DNA of 64,000 nt. Source: Pteria penguin. Lineage: Eukaryota; Mollusca; Bivalvia; Pterioida; Pteriidae. Location of the stretch: assembly GCA_035048485.1 (NCBI GenBank), contig CM068584.1:66836179-66900178 (forward strand), read 5' to 3'. The notes beneath the pieces are model-generated. The model worked only from the letters and a program-made list of their open reading frames with translations, was not told where the DNA came from and ran no database searches. Positions 20,541 through 32,200 of this stretch are shown piece after piece (the first letter of the stretch is position 1; every line of letters begins with the position of its first letter). Both the position numbers and the translations under genes were made by a program.

Positions 20541-21431
20541 CAGTCAAACTTCGATATGTTGAACACTGATATCTCGAATACATGTGATATCTTGAAGTCG
20601 GACGTCGGTCCTGAAAAAGTTCTTCATAATATGATTAAATTCACCCGGATGTGTCGAACACTGATGTGTCGAATACCATGCTTATCTCGAATACATTTTC
20701 AAGTCCCGAAGTCCTAATTTACCCAGTTTATCTCGAAGTTGGCTTCTTTGTCTCCGCGGCGTCTTTCCTATTTGACAGATCGCGTACGTTTGATCAATTG
20801 ACGTGTCGGTGTACAATGTAGAAAGCCGCAGTAATTACAAAATCGATCGCGTGTATTCTTACCTTGTTATTTATACTATTTGTTACCACATGATGATAGC
20901 TTATCAAATTTAACCTTGCAATTAAAGAAATAACATTAACACAGTTTTTCATACCCGCATTTATTTAAAGAAATTTCTTTACGTTGTTCATTAATCTATT
21001 TTTATTTCGTATCCATGAGTATGTCTGTGTATTTTTATGCAAAGTAACAGTAGCTTGATGGGTTTTGAATAAAATAAAATTATGACAAGTTTCTTCACCT
21101 CGTCTCATGCATCAGTCCGGAATTGAATTTAACATACAAAATTACTGAGAACCAAACATGACGTTTTCAGTTTTGGAGTATATTCTCTTTATATATTCAT
21201 AAATAAAAGATATGAAGAGATTTAGATTCAATATTTTGTAACTATGTACATGAATGCGTATTTCTTGATAAATACATCTGGCACTATAACAATCACGTGT
21301 CAAATGTACCGGCGTATGTTAACAACTTCAAAATTTGTGATCCTAAACTCGAAATTTGGATATCTCGAACTACGGATATCTCGAAGTATTTTCCACGGTC
21401 CTTCCGACTTCGAGATAGCAAGGTTTGACTG
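20541..21431. mobile_element. pogo/Tigger-like non-autonomous element inside the 146-bp array
   Basis: The left end reads CAGTCAAACTTCGATATGTTGAA and the right end is its inverted form (TTCGAGATAGCAAGGTTTGACTG). CAGTCAAACCTCGNTATCTCGAA-type ends are typical of pogo/Tigger elements. TA lies directly outside both ends (20539-20540 and 21432-21433). Removing the element and one TA restores the array unit TTTCAATGATATTTCACAGAATTGTTGC, so the insertion point is exact. No transposase frame remains. ATCTCGAA motifs recur at both ends. Confidence 0.85.
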
Positions 21432-21491
21432 TATTTCACAGAATTGTTGCCTAGGATCCAAGGGTGTGTTAGCAACTTGCAGCAAGGTTAT

Positions 21492-21510
21492 AGGTCAAAG
21501 GTCAAGGTCA
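21492..21510 (+). promoter_or_regulatory. AGGTCA triple half-site (DR1 plus extended half-site)
   Basis: AGGTCAAAGGTCAAGGTCA: two AGGTCA half-sites spaced by one base (DR1, the RXR/HNF4-type arrangement) and an overlapping TCAAGGTCA (the ERR/NR5A-type extended half-site). It is a sequence match only; its presence in every array unit argues for a repeat motif, and binding is not shown. Confidence 0.4.
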
Positions 21511-21783
21511 TAATAAACACAATTGGTAAAACTTTGTCTGGACCATAACTACTCACCCTGTGCACAGATTTCAATAATATTTCACAGAATTGTTGCTTAA
21601 GATCCACGGGTGTATCATGACCTTAATTCAACGTCATAGATTAAAAGTCCAGGTCATAATAGACACAATAAGTAAAACCTTGGCCAGGTCATAAATTCTT
21701 CGCCAGTGCACAGATTTCAATGATATTTTACAGAATTGTTGATTAGGATGGAAGGGTGTGTCATGATCTTAAAACAAGGTCAT

Positions 21784-21802
21784 AGGTCAAAGGTCAAGGT
21801 CA
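21784..21802 (+). promoter_or_regulatory. AGGTCA triple half-site, second intact copy
   Basis: Identical to the motif 292 bp upstream, hence two array units apart. The unit between them (near 21640) has a degraded version with CCAGGTCA. Confidence 0.4.
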
Positions 21803-22439
21803 TAATAGACACAATAAGTAAAACCTTGTACAGGCCATAACTTCTTTCCCTGTGCATGGATTTCAATAATACTATACAGAATTGTTGCTTAAGATGCAGG
21901 GGTGCGTCATGACCTTAAACCAACGTTATAGGGTGTCCAGGTCATAATAGACGCAATAAGTAAAACCTTGTCCGGGCCATAACTTATTCCCCTGTACACA
22001 GATTTCAGTAACATTTCACAGAGTTGTTGCTTAGGATCGAAGGGTGTGTCATGATCTTAAACCAAGGTTATAGATCTAGGTCAATAATATTTCACAGAAT
22101 TAGTGCTTAGGATTCACCGGTGTGTCATAACCTTAAACCAAGGTCATGGGTCAAAGGTCAAGGGCAAAATAGACACGACAAGTAAAACATTGTCTGGGCC
22201 ATAACTTCTCATCCTGTCCACAGATTTCAATAATATTTCACGGAATTGTTGCTTACAATATAAAGGTGTGTCAAGATCTTGAAACAAAGTGATAGGTTAA
22301 AGATCAAGATCATAATAGACTTAATAATTAAAACTTTGTCTAAGCCATAACTTCTCACTCTGTGTACAGATTTCCAAAATATTTCATAGAATTGTTGGGT
22401 AGGATCCATGGGTGTGTCATGACCTTGAACCAAGGTTAT

Positions 22440-22458
22440 AGGTCAAAGGTCAAGGTCA
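22440..22458 (+). promoter_or_regulatory. AGGTCA triple half-site, third intact copy
   Basis: Third exact copy. Spacing from the previous intact one (656 bp) is not a whole number of units because a partial unit is deleted near 22080. Confidence 0.4.
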
Positions 22459-23790
22459 TAATAGACACAATAAGTAAAACTTTGTCCCGTCAATAACTTC
22501 TCACTCTGTGCACAGATTTCAATAGTATTTCACAGAATTGTTGCTTAAGATCCAAGGGTGCCACATGACCTTAAACCAACCTCATAGGTTAAAAGTCAAG
22601 GTCATAATAGACATTATAAGTAAAACCTTGTCAGGGCCATAACTTCTTCCCCAGTGCACTGATTTCAATAATATTTCACAGAATTGTCACATAGAATCCA
22701 AGGGAGTGTCATGACCTTGTACCAAGGTTATAGGTCAAAGATGAAGGTCATAGTAGACGCAATAAATAAAACTTTGTCTGGACCTTAACTTCTCACCCTG
22801 TGCACAGATTTCAATAATATTTCACTGCATTGTTGCTTAAGATCCAAGGGTGTGTCATGATCTTAAACCAACCTCATAGGTTAAAAGTCCAGGTCATAAT
22901 AGACACAATAAGGAAAACCTTCTCCGTGCCATAATTTCTTCCCCTGTGTACAGATTTCAATAATATTTCAATATTAGGATCAAAGGGTGTGTCATGATTT
23001 TAAAACAAGGTCATAGGTCAAAGGTCTAAGTCATAATAAACACAATAAGTAAACGTTGTACAGGCCATAACTTCTCACCCTGTGCACAGATTTCAATAAT
23101 ATTTCACAGAATTGTTGCTTAGGATCCAAGGGTGTGTCATGACCTTAAACCAAGGTCAAAAATTAAGGTCAAGGTCATAATAGACATGATAAGTAAAACA
23201 TTGTCTGGGTCATAACTTCTCACCCTGTCCAAATATTTCACAGAACTGTTGCTTTCGATCGAAAGGTGTGTCATGATCTTGAAGCAAAGTCAAAGGTTAG
23301 AGGTCAAGGTCATATTAGACACAATAATTGAAACTTTGTCCGGGCCATAACTTCTCACTCTGTGCACAGATTTCAATAATATTTCACAGAATTGTTGTGT
23401 AGGATCTAAGGGTGTGTTGTGATCTTGAACCAAGGCCAGAGGTGAAGATCACTATAGACACAATTGGTATAACCTTGTACGGGCCATAACTTTTTTCCCT
23501 GTGCACGGATATCAATAATATTTCGCATAATTGTTGCTTAGGATCCAGGGGTAAAACCGTGTTGTTCATGACTTAATGGTGTGTTATTACCTTGAATCAA
23601 AGTGATTTCTACTATGCCAATATCACTGTGCATACATAGCCAGAATTCTGGTCTGGGTCATAACTTCTTCCTGTTATGTTGCTGGAAGACTATATTTTAC
23701 ACAATTCTTGTCCATGACCCAGGAATGTGCTATAACCTTGAATCAAGGTCAAGGTCAGATTGCACACAAACTAGAGTGTTTGTTCCTTTA

Positions 23791-24655
23791 GGACTGCTCT
23801 AGTTTTACTTGGCAAGTTCTGTTTGACTTGAAACCTAAGAATTCTGCGTTTCATGCGATGGACCGAAAACCAGAGAGACCCTAATGGGATTCAAACGAAG
23901 GACCTTCAGGTCTCGGGTTTAGCACCTTATACAGTGTAATTACCGAGTGTGTTTTTCACAAAGAAAGAAGTATAACATTTACATGTAAACCCATGGTAAT
24001 AGGAATTTGTACTTAACAATTATTTGTGAATTTGCTGAGAGCAATTTGATAAAGTTCTGCAGATCTTGACCTTTGAATATTCTTCAGGTCACTGCAACTT
24101 GTAACATATTGTATACCAGTTGTAACAGATTGTATACCAGTTGCCCATGTGCTTCTACATCTCATTTGTGATTTGATCTGTGACATTTTGAATGAATTAT
24201 AATAATTCAAGAACTCAAGAACATTTCTTTCATTTCCTTTTATTCGTTTATACATTATACAATATTCAGTATATTCAAATGATTATTAGATGTTTGTAAT
24301 TTCAGTCATTCCACAATTTTTTCATTTGAAACATTTTCAAAAGTAACATTAATTAAATTTGTGCACAATATCTATCCAGATTTGTATCATTTACTTTGTT
24401 TTCACCAATAATTTCCCCGTTTCTGTGCGATTTCTTAGATTCTTCTCTCTTCTTCTGTCTAAAAACATGGGATATAATCCCTTTCTATTTTGCATGATGC
24501 ATTTACTTTGAAGTTCAATCAAACATGTAAGGTATTTTTAAGGGAACTGATATAGATATTAAACATTTGCAAAGGACAGTATTTTCAAAATAGTATTTGG
24601 TACTGTATGAATTCCATGGTATAGTGTCCAACCATAGTACATGTACAACCTACAT
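23791..24655. other. No feature recognised
   Basis: AT-rich DNA. A short direct repeat, TTGTAACATATTGTATACCAG / TTGTAACAGATTGTATACCAG, lies at about 24099-24140. No gene. Confidence 0.45.
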
Positions 24656-25525
24656 AACACATACTCTGTTTACCACACCAAGCCATTTACAACACATCTA
24701 TAATACTTTGTTTACCACACCAAACCATTTACAACACATCTTTAATACTGTGTTTACCACACCAAACCATTTACAAATTACAACACATCTATAATTACTT
24801 TGTTTACCACACCAAACCATTTACAAATTACAACACATCTATAATACTTTGTTTACCACATCAAACCATTTACATCACATCTATAATACTTTGTTTACCA
24901 CACCAAACCATTTACATCACATCTATAATACTTTGTTTACCACACCAAACCATTTACAACGCATCTATAATACTTTGTTTACCACACCAAACCATTTACA
25001 ACACATGTATAATACTATGTTTACCACACCAAACCATTTACATCACATATATAATACTTTGTTTACCACACCAAACCATTTACAACAGATCTATAATACT
25101 TTGTTTAAGTTGGTTGGTTGGTTGATTGGTGTTTTACGTTGCTTTCAACAATATTTCAGTTATATCGCGACATGGGAGCAGGAGGTTACCAACCTCTTAA
25201 ACATAGTGGCACAACCCGGGAATCGAACCCGGATCGTCGGTTGGTTGATTGGTGTTTTACGTCGCTTTCAACAATTTTTCAGTTATATCGGACATGGAAG
25301 CAGGAGGTAACCAACCTCTTAAACATAGTGGCGCAACCCGGGAATCGAACCCGGATCGTCGGCGCCGCAAGCCAAGCGCTTAACCGCTACACCAAGCCTG
25401 CCCCTTACTTTGTTTACCACACCAAACCATTTACAACACATCTATAATGCTTTGTTTACCACACCAAACCATTTACAACACATATATAATACTTTGTTTA
25501 CCACACCAAACCATTTACAACTTGC
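24656..25525 (+). repeat. 42-bp minisatellite, about 13 copies, split by a SINE
   Basis: The unit ACTTTGTTTACCACACCAAACCATTTACAACACATCTATAAT repeats about ten times from 24660 to 25107 and three more times from 25406. A few units have a 7-8-base insertion (TTACAAAT). Because 42 is a multiple of three, one frame stays open across the units as a 14-residue repeat (TLFTTPNHLHHIYN). There is no start context, no other domain and the frame breaks at the longer units, so it is not called as a gene. Confidence 0.88.
25108..25405 (-). mobile_element. tRNA-derived SINE inserted in the minisatellite
   Basis: On the minus strand the head GGGGCAGGCTTGGTGTAGCGGTTAAGCGC (A-box-like) is followed by GGGTTCGATTCCCGG, a near-perfect B box, then the body and a CCAATCAACC tail. 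The body is duplicated, with the distal copy again carrying a B box but no A box. An 11-bp duplication, TACTTTGTTTA, flanks it (25097-25107 and 25406-25416), and the minisatellite resumes in phase after it. It is the same family as the SINE at 19468. Confidence 0.88.
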
Positions 25526-25633
25526 TCCAGCATATTTTATTGACATGTACAGCATCAACAACATGCTTCTGTAATGGCTCTTGATCAGCATAGTGGTGCC
25601 AAAGTCTTTCGGTGTTCCCTGTTCTATCATTCA

Positions 25634-25803
25634 TTGGTTTTCTAGGGGTGGAACAGTTTGCAGTTTATGGCATGTTTTGTTTTAGTTTGTGGCAGATTTT
25701 GTTTTAGTGATCATTTTCTAGGAGTAGAACGGTTTGCAGTTGGTAGCAGGTTTTGTTATGTGACCATTTCCTGGGGGTGGAACAGTTTGCAGTTTGTGGC
25801 AGG
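25634..25803 (+). repeat. Three imperfect copies of a ~55-75-bp unit
   Basis: TTTTCTAGGGGTGGAACAGTTTGCAG recurs with changes at about 25636, 25707 and 25765, each followed by a GTGGCAGRTTTTGTT-like segment. It is a local, diverged tandem repeat without coding content. Confidence 0.6.
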
Positions 25804-26165
25804 TGCGATCAGTTCCTCATTTCAGTATACCAATGGAAACATGCATGCCCCACTGTTAAACAACAACAAAATGATGTCAGTTTCTAGAGTTCATATTGAA
25901 ATATCTATCCGTCCTACACATATTCATATCCTCAGCTTCTTGCACAATTATCCATGTCCTCTTCCCCTAGTACCGTTATCCCTGTCAAATTCTTGCACAA
26001 CTATCCATGTACTCTTTTAAAAATTATATCTGAAATGTAAAACATAAACATTTGTTATTTTCAAACAGAGTAGTGCTTGTGGGAAAGATATTTAGTATTT
26101 TTTGACAAAATTACCTAAATGTCAACACATTTCTCTTTATGAAATATTTTGTTGGTTCCAATTTT
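25804..26165. other. No gene; short direct repeat
   Basis: TTCTTGCACAAYTATCCATGTMCTCTT occurs twice (about 25937 and 25990). Otherwise AT-rich single-copy-like DNA leading to the satellite edge. Confidence 0.4.
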
Positions 26166-26166
26166 G

Positions 26167-26187
26167 AGCTCATCTGAGCCGAAGGCT
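26167..26187 (+). mobile_element. Truncated 5' end of a hairpin-ended element at the satellite edge
   Basis: AGCTCATCTGAGCCGAAGGCT preceded by TTTTG matches the first ~20 bases of the elements at 1023 and 2637, likewise preceded by a T-run. The second half of the terminal hairpin is missing: the sequence passes directly into CTTTGGACGCAAGGCCAGG, which aligns with CTTTGGGGGCAAGGCCCGG of the satellite unit. The join is therefore between the element end and the satellite, in unit phase. Confidence 0.55.
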
Positions 26188-26640
26188 TTGGACGCAAGGC
26201 CAGGTCCAGCACTGCCCATCTTGATCTGAAAGTACATAGGTCTGAACATGAAATATGCATATATGATTGTACTTTGAAATACATCAATTATTGAAAAAGG
26301 GAATTTTACTTCTCACTAAAGGAAAAGGAACAGGAATTTTATTTACGGTCATTACATTTTTTGTCCTAAACTTGTCCATAAACTTGATTCACACATAACC
26401 TACCTGTGCTCAGTCCCGTTCATACTTGGTCACTTCACCGGAAAAGATGTAGAAAAATTGAACTTCCCCTGTGTGCATCTTTGAGCGCTTTGGGAGCGAG
26501 GTCTGGCCCAGCCCTGTCTTCCTTGGTCTGTGTCTTCTTCCAGACATCTGGAACAACTTAGACAGGTGGCAAATTAGAATTGAAAATGATATATGCACTT
26601 TGACAATGGGGACTTTACTTTGACTAAAGGAAAATGAAGA
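26188..26640. repeat. Diverged edge units of the 352-bp satellite
   Basis: These units align with the satellite consensus over their length but differ at far more sites than any unit to the right. One lacks the segment between two ATCTATCATTG direct repeats (near 26600). Their C-rich blocks (CCAGGTCCAGCACTGCCC and GTCTGGCCCAGCCCTGTCTTCC) do not have four CCC tracts. This is the decay expected at an array edge, where homogenisation is weaker. Confidence 0.8.
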
Positions 26641-29275
26641 GGGACTTTATTTAAGGTCATTACGTTTTGTTTCCTAGACATGTCCTTAAAACGCGATTCA
26701 TACATCACATACATACGCTCAGGCCCGAGGTTCCGTGCATACTTCCGTCACTTCTTCACTGGAAAAGATGTAGAAAAATTGAACTTCCCTTGTGTGCGTC
26801 CTTGTGCGCTTTGGGAGCAAGGCCCGGCCCAGCCCTGCCCTCCTGGGTCTGTGCCTTCTTCCGGGCGGCATCTGGAACAACAAAGACAAGTGGCAGATTA
26901 GAATTGAACATGACATATGCATCTATCATTGTACTTTGAAAGAGATCTATCATTGAAAAAGGGGACTTTACTTTGACTAAAGGAAAATGAAGAGGGACTT
27001 TATTTAAGGTCATTACGTTTTGTGTCCTAGACATGACCTTAAAACGCGATTCATACATCACATACATACGCTCAGGCCGAGGTTCCGTGCATACTTCGTC
27101 ACTTCTTCACTGGAAAAGATGTAGAAAAATTGAACTTCCCTGGTGTGCGCTTTGGGGGCAAGGCGCGGCCCAGCCCTGCCCTCCTGGGTCTGTGTCTTCT
27201 TCCGGGCGGCATCTGGAACAACTAAGACAGGTGGCAGATTAGAATTGAACATGACATATGCATCTATCATTGTACTTTGAAAGAGATCTATCATTGAAAA
27301 AGGGGACTTTACTTTGACTAAAGGAAAATGAAGAGGGACTTTATTTAAGGTCTTTACGTTTTGTGTCCTAGACATCTCCTTAAAACGCGATTCATACATC
27401 ACATACATACGCTCAGGCCCGAGGTTCCGTGCATACTTCGTCACTTCTTCACTGGAAAAGATGTAGAAAAATTGAACTTCCCTTGTGTGCGTCCTTGTGC
27501 GCTTTGGGGGCAAGGCCCGGCCCAGCCCTGCCCTCCTGGGTCTGTGTCTTCTTCCGGGCGGCATCTGGAACAACTAAGACAGGTGGCAGATTAGAATTGA
27601 ACATGACATATGCATCTATCATTGTACTTTGAAAGAGATCTATCATTGAAAAAGGGGACTTTACTTTGACTAAAGGAAAATGAAGAGGGACTTTATTTAA
27701 GGTCTTTACGTTTTGTGTCCTAGACATCTCCTTAAAACGCGATTCATACATCACATACATACGCTCAGGCCCGAGGTTCCGTGCATACTTCGTCACTTCT
27801 TCACTGGAAAAGATGTAGAAAAATTGAACTTCCCTTGTGTGCGTCCTTGTGCGCTTTGGGAGCAAGGCCCGGCCCAGCCCTGCCCTCCTGGGTCTGTGCC
27901 TTCTTCCGGGCGGCATCTGGAACAACAAAGACAAGTGGCAGATTAGAATTGAACATGACATATGCATCTATCATTGTACTTTGAAAGAGATCTATCATTG
28001 AAAAAGGGGACTTTACTTTGACTAAAGGAAAATGAAGAGGGACTTTATTTAAGGTCTTTACGTTTTGTGTCCTAGACATCTCCTTAAAACGCGATTCATA
28101 CATCACATACATACGCTCAGGCCCGAGGTTCCGTGCATACTTCGTCACTTCTTCACTGGAAAAGATGTAGAAAAATTGAACTTCCCTTGTGTGCGTCCTT
28201 GTGCGCTTTGGGGGCAAAGCCCGGCCCAGCCCTGCCCTCCTGGGTCTGTGTCTTCTTCCGGGCGGCATCTGGAACAACTAAGACAGGTGGCAGATTAGAA
28301 TTGAACATGACATATGCATCTATCATTGTACTTTGAAAGAGATCTATCATTGAAAAAGGGGACTTTACTTTGACTAAAGGAAAATGAAGAGGGACTTTAT
28401 TTAAGGTCTTTACGTTTTGTGTCCTAGACAGATCCTTAAAACGCGATTCATACATCACATACATACGCTCAGGCCCGAGGTTCCGTGCATACTTCGTCAC
28501 TTCTTCACTGGAAAAGATGTAGAAAAATTGAACTTCCCTTGTGTGCGTCCTTGTGCGCTTTGGGGGCAAAGCCCGGCCCAGCCCTGCCCTCCTGGGTCTG
28601 TGTCTTCTTCCGGGCGGCATCTGGAACAACTAAGACAGGTGGCAGATTAGAATTGAACATGACATCTGCATCTATCATTGTACTTTGAAAGAGATGTATC
28701 ATTGAAAAAGGGGACTTTACTTTGAGTAAAGGAAAATGAAGAGGGACTTTATTCAAGGTCTTCATGTTTTGTGTCCTAGACATGTCCTTAAAACGCGATT
28801 CATACATCACATACATACGCTCAGGCCCGAGGTTCCGTGCATACTTCGTCACTTCTTCACTGGAAAAGATGTAGAAAAATTGAACTTCCCTTGTGTGCGT
28901 CCTTGTGCGCTTTGGGGGCAAAGCCCCGCCCAGCCCTGCCCTCCTGGGTCTGTGTCTTCTTCCGGGCGGCATCTGGAACAACTAAGACAGGTGGCAGATT
29001 AGAATTGAACATGACATATGCATCTATCATTGTACTTTGAAAGAGATCTATCATTGAAAAAGGGGACTTTACTTTGACTAAAGGAAAATGAAGAGGGACT
29101 TTATTTAAGGTCATTACGTTTTGTGTCCTAGACAGGTCCTTAAAACGCGATTCATACATCACATACATACGCTCAGGCCCGAGGTTCCGTGCATACTTCG
29201 TCACTTCTTCACTGGAAAAGATGTAGAAAAATTGAACTTCCCTTGTGTGCGTCCTTGTGCGCTTTGGGGGCAAGG

Positions 29276-29293
29276 CCCGGCCCAGCCCTGCCC
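29276..29293 (-). other. Representative G-quadruplex / i-motif site of the satellite unit
   Basis: The minus strand reads GGGCAGGGCTGGGCCGGG, four G3 tracts with three 2-base loops, which satisfies the standard G4 pattern. The plus strand has the matching four C3 tracts. The same block recurs once per unit at ~352-bp spacing, always on the same strand. By eye roughly four units in five keep all four tracts. Confidence 0.8.
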
Positions 29294-32200
29294 TCCTGGG
29301 TCTGTGTCTTCTTCCGGGCGGCATCTGGAACAACTAAGACAGGTGGCAGATTAGAATTGAACATGACATATGCATCTATCATTGTACTTTGAAAGAGATC
29401 TATCATTGAAAAAGGGGACTTTACTTTGACTAAAGGAAAATGAAGAGGGACTTTATTTAAGGTCATTACGTTTTGTGTCCTAGACAGGTCCTTAAAACGC
29501 GATTCATACATCACATACATACGCTTAGGCCCGAGGTTCCGTGCATACTTCATCACTTCTTCACTGGAAAAGATGTAGAAAAATTGAACTTCCCTTGTGT
29601 GCGTCCTTGTGCGCTTTGGGGGCAAGGCCCGGCCCAGCCCTGCCCTCCTGGGTCTGTGTCTTCTTCCGGGCGGCATCTGGAACAACTAAGACAGGTGGCA
29701 GATTAGAATTGAACATGACATATGCATCTATCATTGTACTTTGAAAGAGATCTATCATTGAAAAAGGGGACTTTACTTTGACTAAAGGAAAATGAAGAGG
29801 GACTTTATTTAAGGTCATTACGTTTTGTGTCCTAGACATGTCCTTAAAACGCGATTCATACATCACATACATACGCTCAGGCCCGAGGTTCCGTGCATAC
29901 TTCGTCACTTCTTCACTGGAAAAGATGTAGAAAAATTGAACTTCCCTTGTGTGCGTCCTTGTGCGCTTTGGGGGCAAGGCCCGGCCCAGCCCTGCCCTCC
30001 TGGGTCTGTGTCTTCTTCCGGGCGGCATCTGGAACAACTAAGACAGGTGGCAGATTAGAATTGAACATGACATATGCATCTATCATTGTACTTTGAAAGA
30101 GATCTATCATTGAAAAAGGGGACTTTACTTTGACTAAAGGAAAATGAAGAGGGACTTTATTTAAGGTCATTACGTTTTGTGTCCTAGACATGTCCTTAAA
30201 ACGCGATTCATACATCACATACATACGCTCAGGCCCGAGGTTCCGTGCATACTTCGTCACTTCTTCACTGGAAAAGATGTAGAAAAATTGAACTTCCCTT
30301 GTGTGCGTCATTGTGCGCTTTGGGGGCAAGGCCCGGCCCAGCCCTGCCCTCCTGGGTCTGTGTCTTCTTCCGGGCGGCATCTGGAACAACTAAGACAGGT
30401 GGCAGATTAGAATTGAACATGACATATGCATCTATCATTGTACTTTGAAAGAGATCTATCATTGAAAAAGGGGACTTTACTTTGACTAAAGGAAAATGAA
30501 GAGGGACTTTATTTAAGGTCATTACGTTTTGTGTCCTAGACAGGTCCTTAAAACGCGATTCATACATCACATACATACGCTCAGGCCCGAGGTTCCGTGC
30601 ATACTTCGTCACTTCTTCACTGGAAAAGATGTAGAAAAATTGAACTTCCCTTGTGTGCGTCCTTGTGCGCTTTGGGGGCAAGGCCCGGCCCAGCCCTGCC
30701 CTCCTGGGTCTGTGTCTTCTTCCGGGCGGCATCTGGAACAACTAAGACAGGTGGCAGATTAGAATTGAACATGACATATGCATCTATCATTGTACTTTGA
30801 AAGAGATCTATCATTGAAAAAGGGGACTTTACTTTGACTAAAGGAAAATGAAGAGGGACTTTATTTAAGGTCATTACGTTTTGTGTCCTAGACAGGTCCT
30901 TAAAACGCGATTCATACATCACATACATACGCTCGGGCCCGAGGTTCCGTGCATACTTCGTCACTTCTTCACTGGAAAAGATGTAGAAAAATTGAACTTC
31001 CCTTGTGTCCTTGTGCGCTTTGGGGGCAAGGCCCGGCCCAGCCCTGCCCTCCTGGGTCTGTGTCTTCTTCCGGGCGGCATCTGGAAGAACTAAGACAGGT
31101 GGCAGATTAGAATTGAACATGACATATGCATCTATCATTGTACTTTGAAAGAGATCTATCATTGAAAAAGGGGACTTTACTTTGACTAAAGGAAAATGAA
31201 GAGGGGCTTTATTTAAGGTCATTACGTTTTGTGTCCTAGACAGGTCCTTAAAACGCGATTCATACATCACATACATACGCTCAGGCCCGAGGTTCCGTGC
31301 ATACTTCGTCACTTCTTCACTGGAAAAGATGTAGAAAAATTGAACTTCCCTTGTGTGCGTCCTTGTGCGCTTTGGGGGCAAGGCCCGGCCCAGCCCTGCC
31401 CTGCTGGGTCTGTGTCTTCTTCCGGGCGGCATCTGGAACAACTAAGACAGGTGGCAGATTAGAATTGAACATGACATATGCATCTATCATTGTACTTTGA
31501 AAGAGATCTATCATTGAAAAAGGGGACTTTACTTTGACTAAAGGAAAATGAAGAGGGACTTTATTTAAGGTCATTACGTTTTGTGTCCTAGAGATGTCCT
31601 TAAAACGCGATTCATACATCACATACATACGCTCAGGCCCGAGGTTCCGTGCATACTTCGTCACTTCTTCACTGGAAAAGATGTAGAAAAATTGAACTTC
31701 CCTTGTGTGTGCGCTTTGGGGGCAAGGCCCGGCCCAGCCCTGCCCTCCTGGGTCTGTGTCTTCTTCCGGGCGGCATCTGGAACAACTAAGACAGGTGGCA
31801 GATTAGAATTGAACATGACATATGCATCTATCATTGTACTTTGAAAGAGATCTATCATTGAAAAAGGGGACTTTACTTTGACTAAAGGAAAATGAAGAGG
31901 GACTTTATTTAAGGTCATTACGTTTTGTGTCCTAGACATGTCCTTAAAACGCGATTCATACATCACATACATACGCTCAGGCCCGAGGTTCCGTGCATAC
32001 TTCGTCACTTCTTCACTGGAAAAGATGTAGAAAAATTGAACTTCCCTTGTGTGCGTCGTTGTGCGCCTTGGGGCAAGGCCCGGCCCAGCCCTGCCCTCCT
32101 GGGTCTGTGTCTTCTTCCGGGCGGCATCTGGAACAACTAAGACAGGTGGCAGATTAGAATTGAACATGACATATGCATCTATCATTGTACTTTGAAAGAG

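Larger units (their letters stand above)
20118..23790 (+). repeat. ~146-bp tandem array with clustered AGGTCA half-sites
   Basis: The array opens with TATACCCACCACAAACAAAGGGGGAGTATATA and a CTGTCTGTC run. About 18-20 diverged units follow, each with GGCCATAACTTCTCACCCTGTGCACAGATTTCAATAATATTTCACAGAATTGTTGC split over adjacent blocks and ending in ATAGGTCAAAGGTCAAGGTCATAATAGACACAATAAG-like sequence. Two well-kept motifs at 21492 and 21784 lie 292 bp apart, which is two units of 146. A DNA element at 20541-21431 interrupts it. Unit identity falls to the right, where the array ends around 23790. Open frames within are not coding. Confidence 0.85.

Noticed and set aside
20054..23802. Open frames of 60-89 codons in the 146-bp array
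   Set aside because: They fall at repeat phases without stops, are not kept from unit to unit, and have no recognisable motif.
24660..25107. Open frame with a 14-residue repeat as a secreted repetitive protein
   Set aside because: It follows from a 42-bp (14-codon) minisatellite unit; it has no signal peptide or start context and is broken by longer units and by a SINE.
30600..31450. Exon-like segments bounded by splice-like sites (TTTTCCAG and GTATGT on the minus strand)
   Set aside because: Such short signals are expected by chance, no long conserved coding segment lies between them, and non-triplet indels hit the segment.
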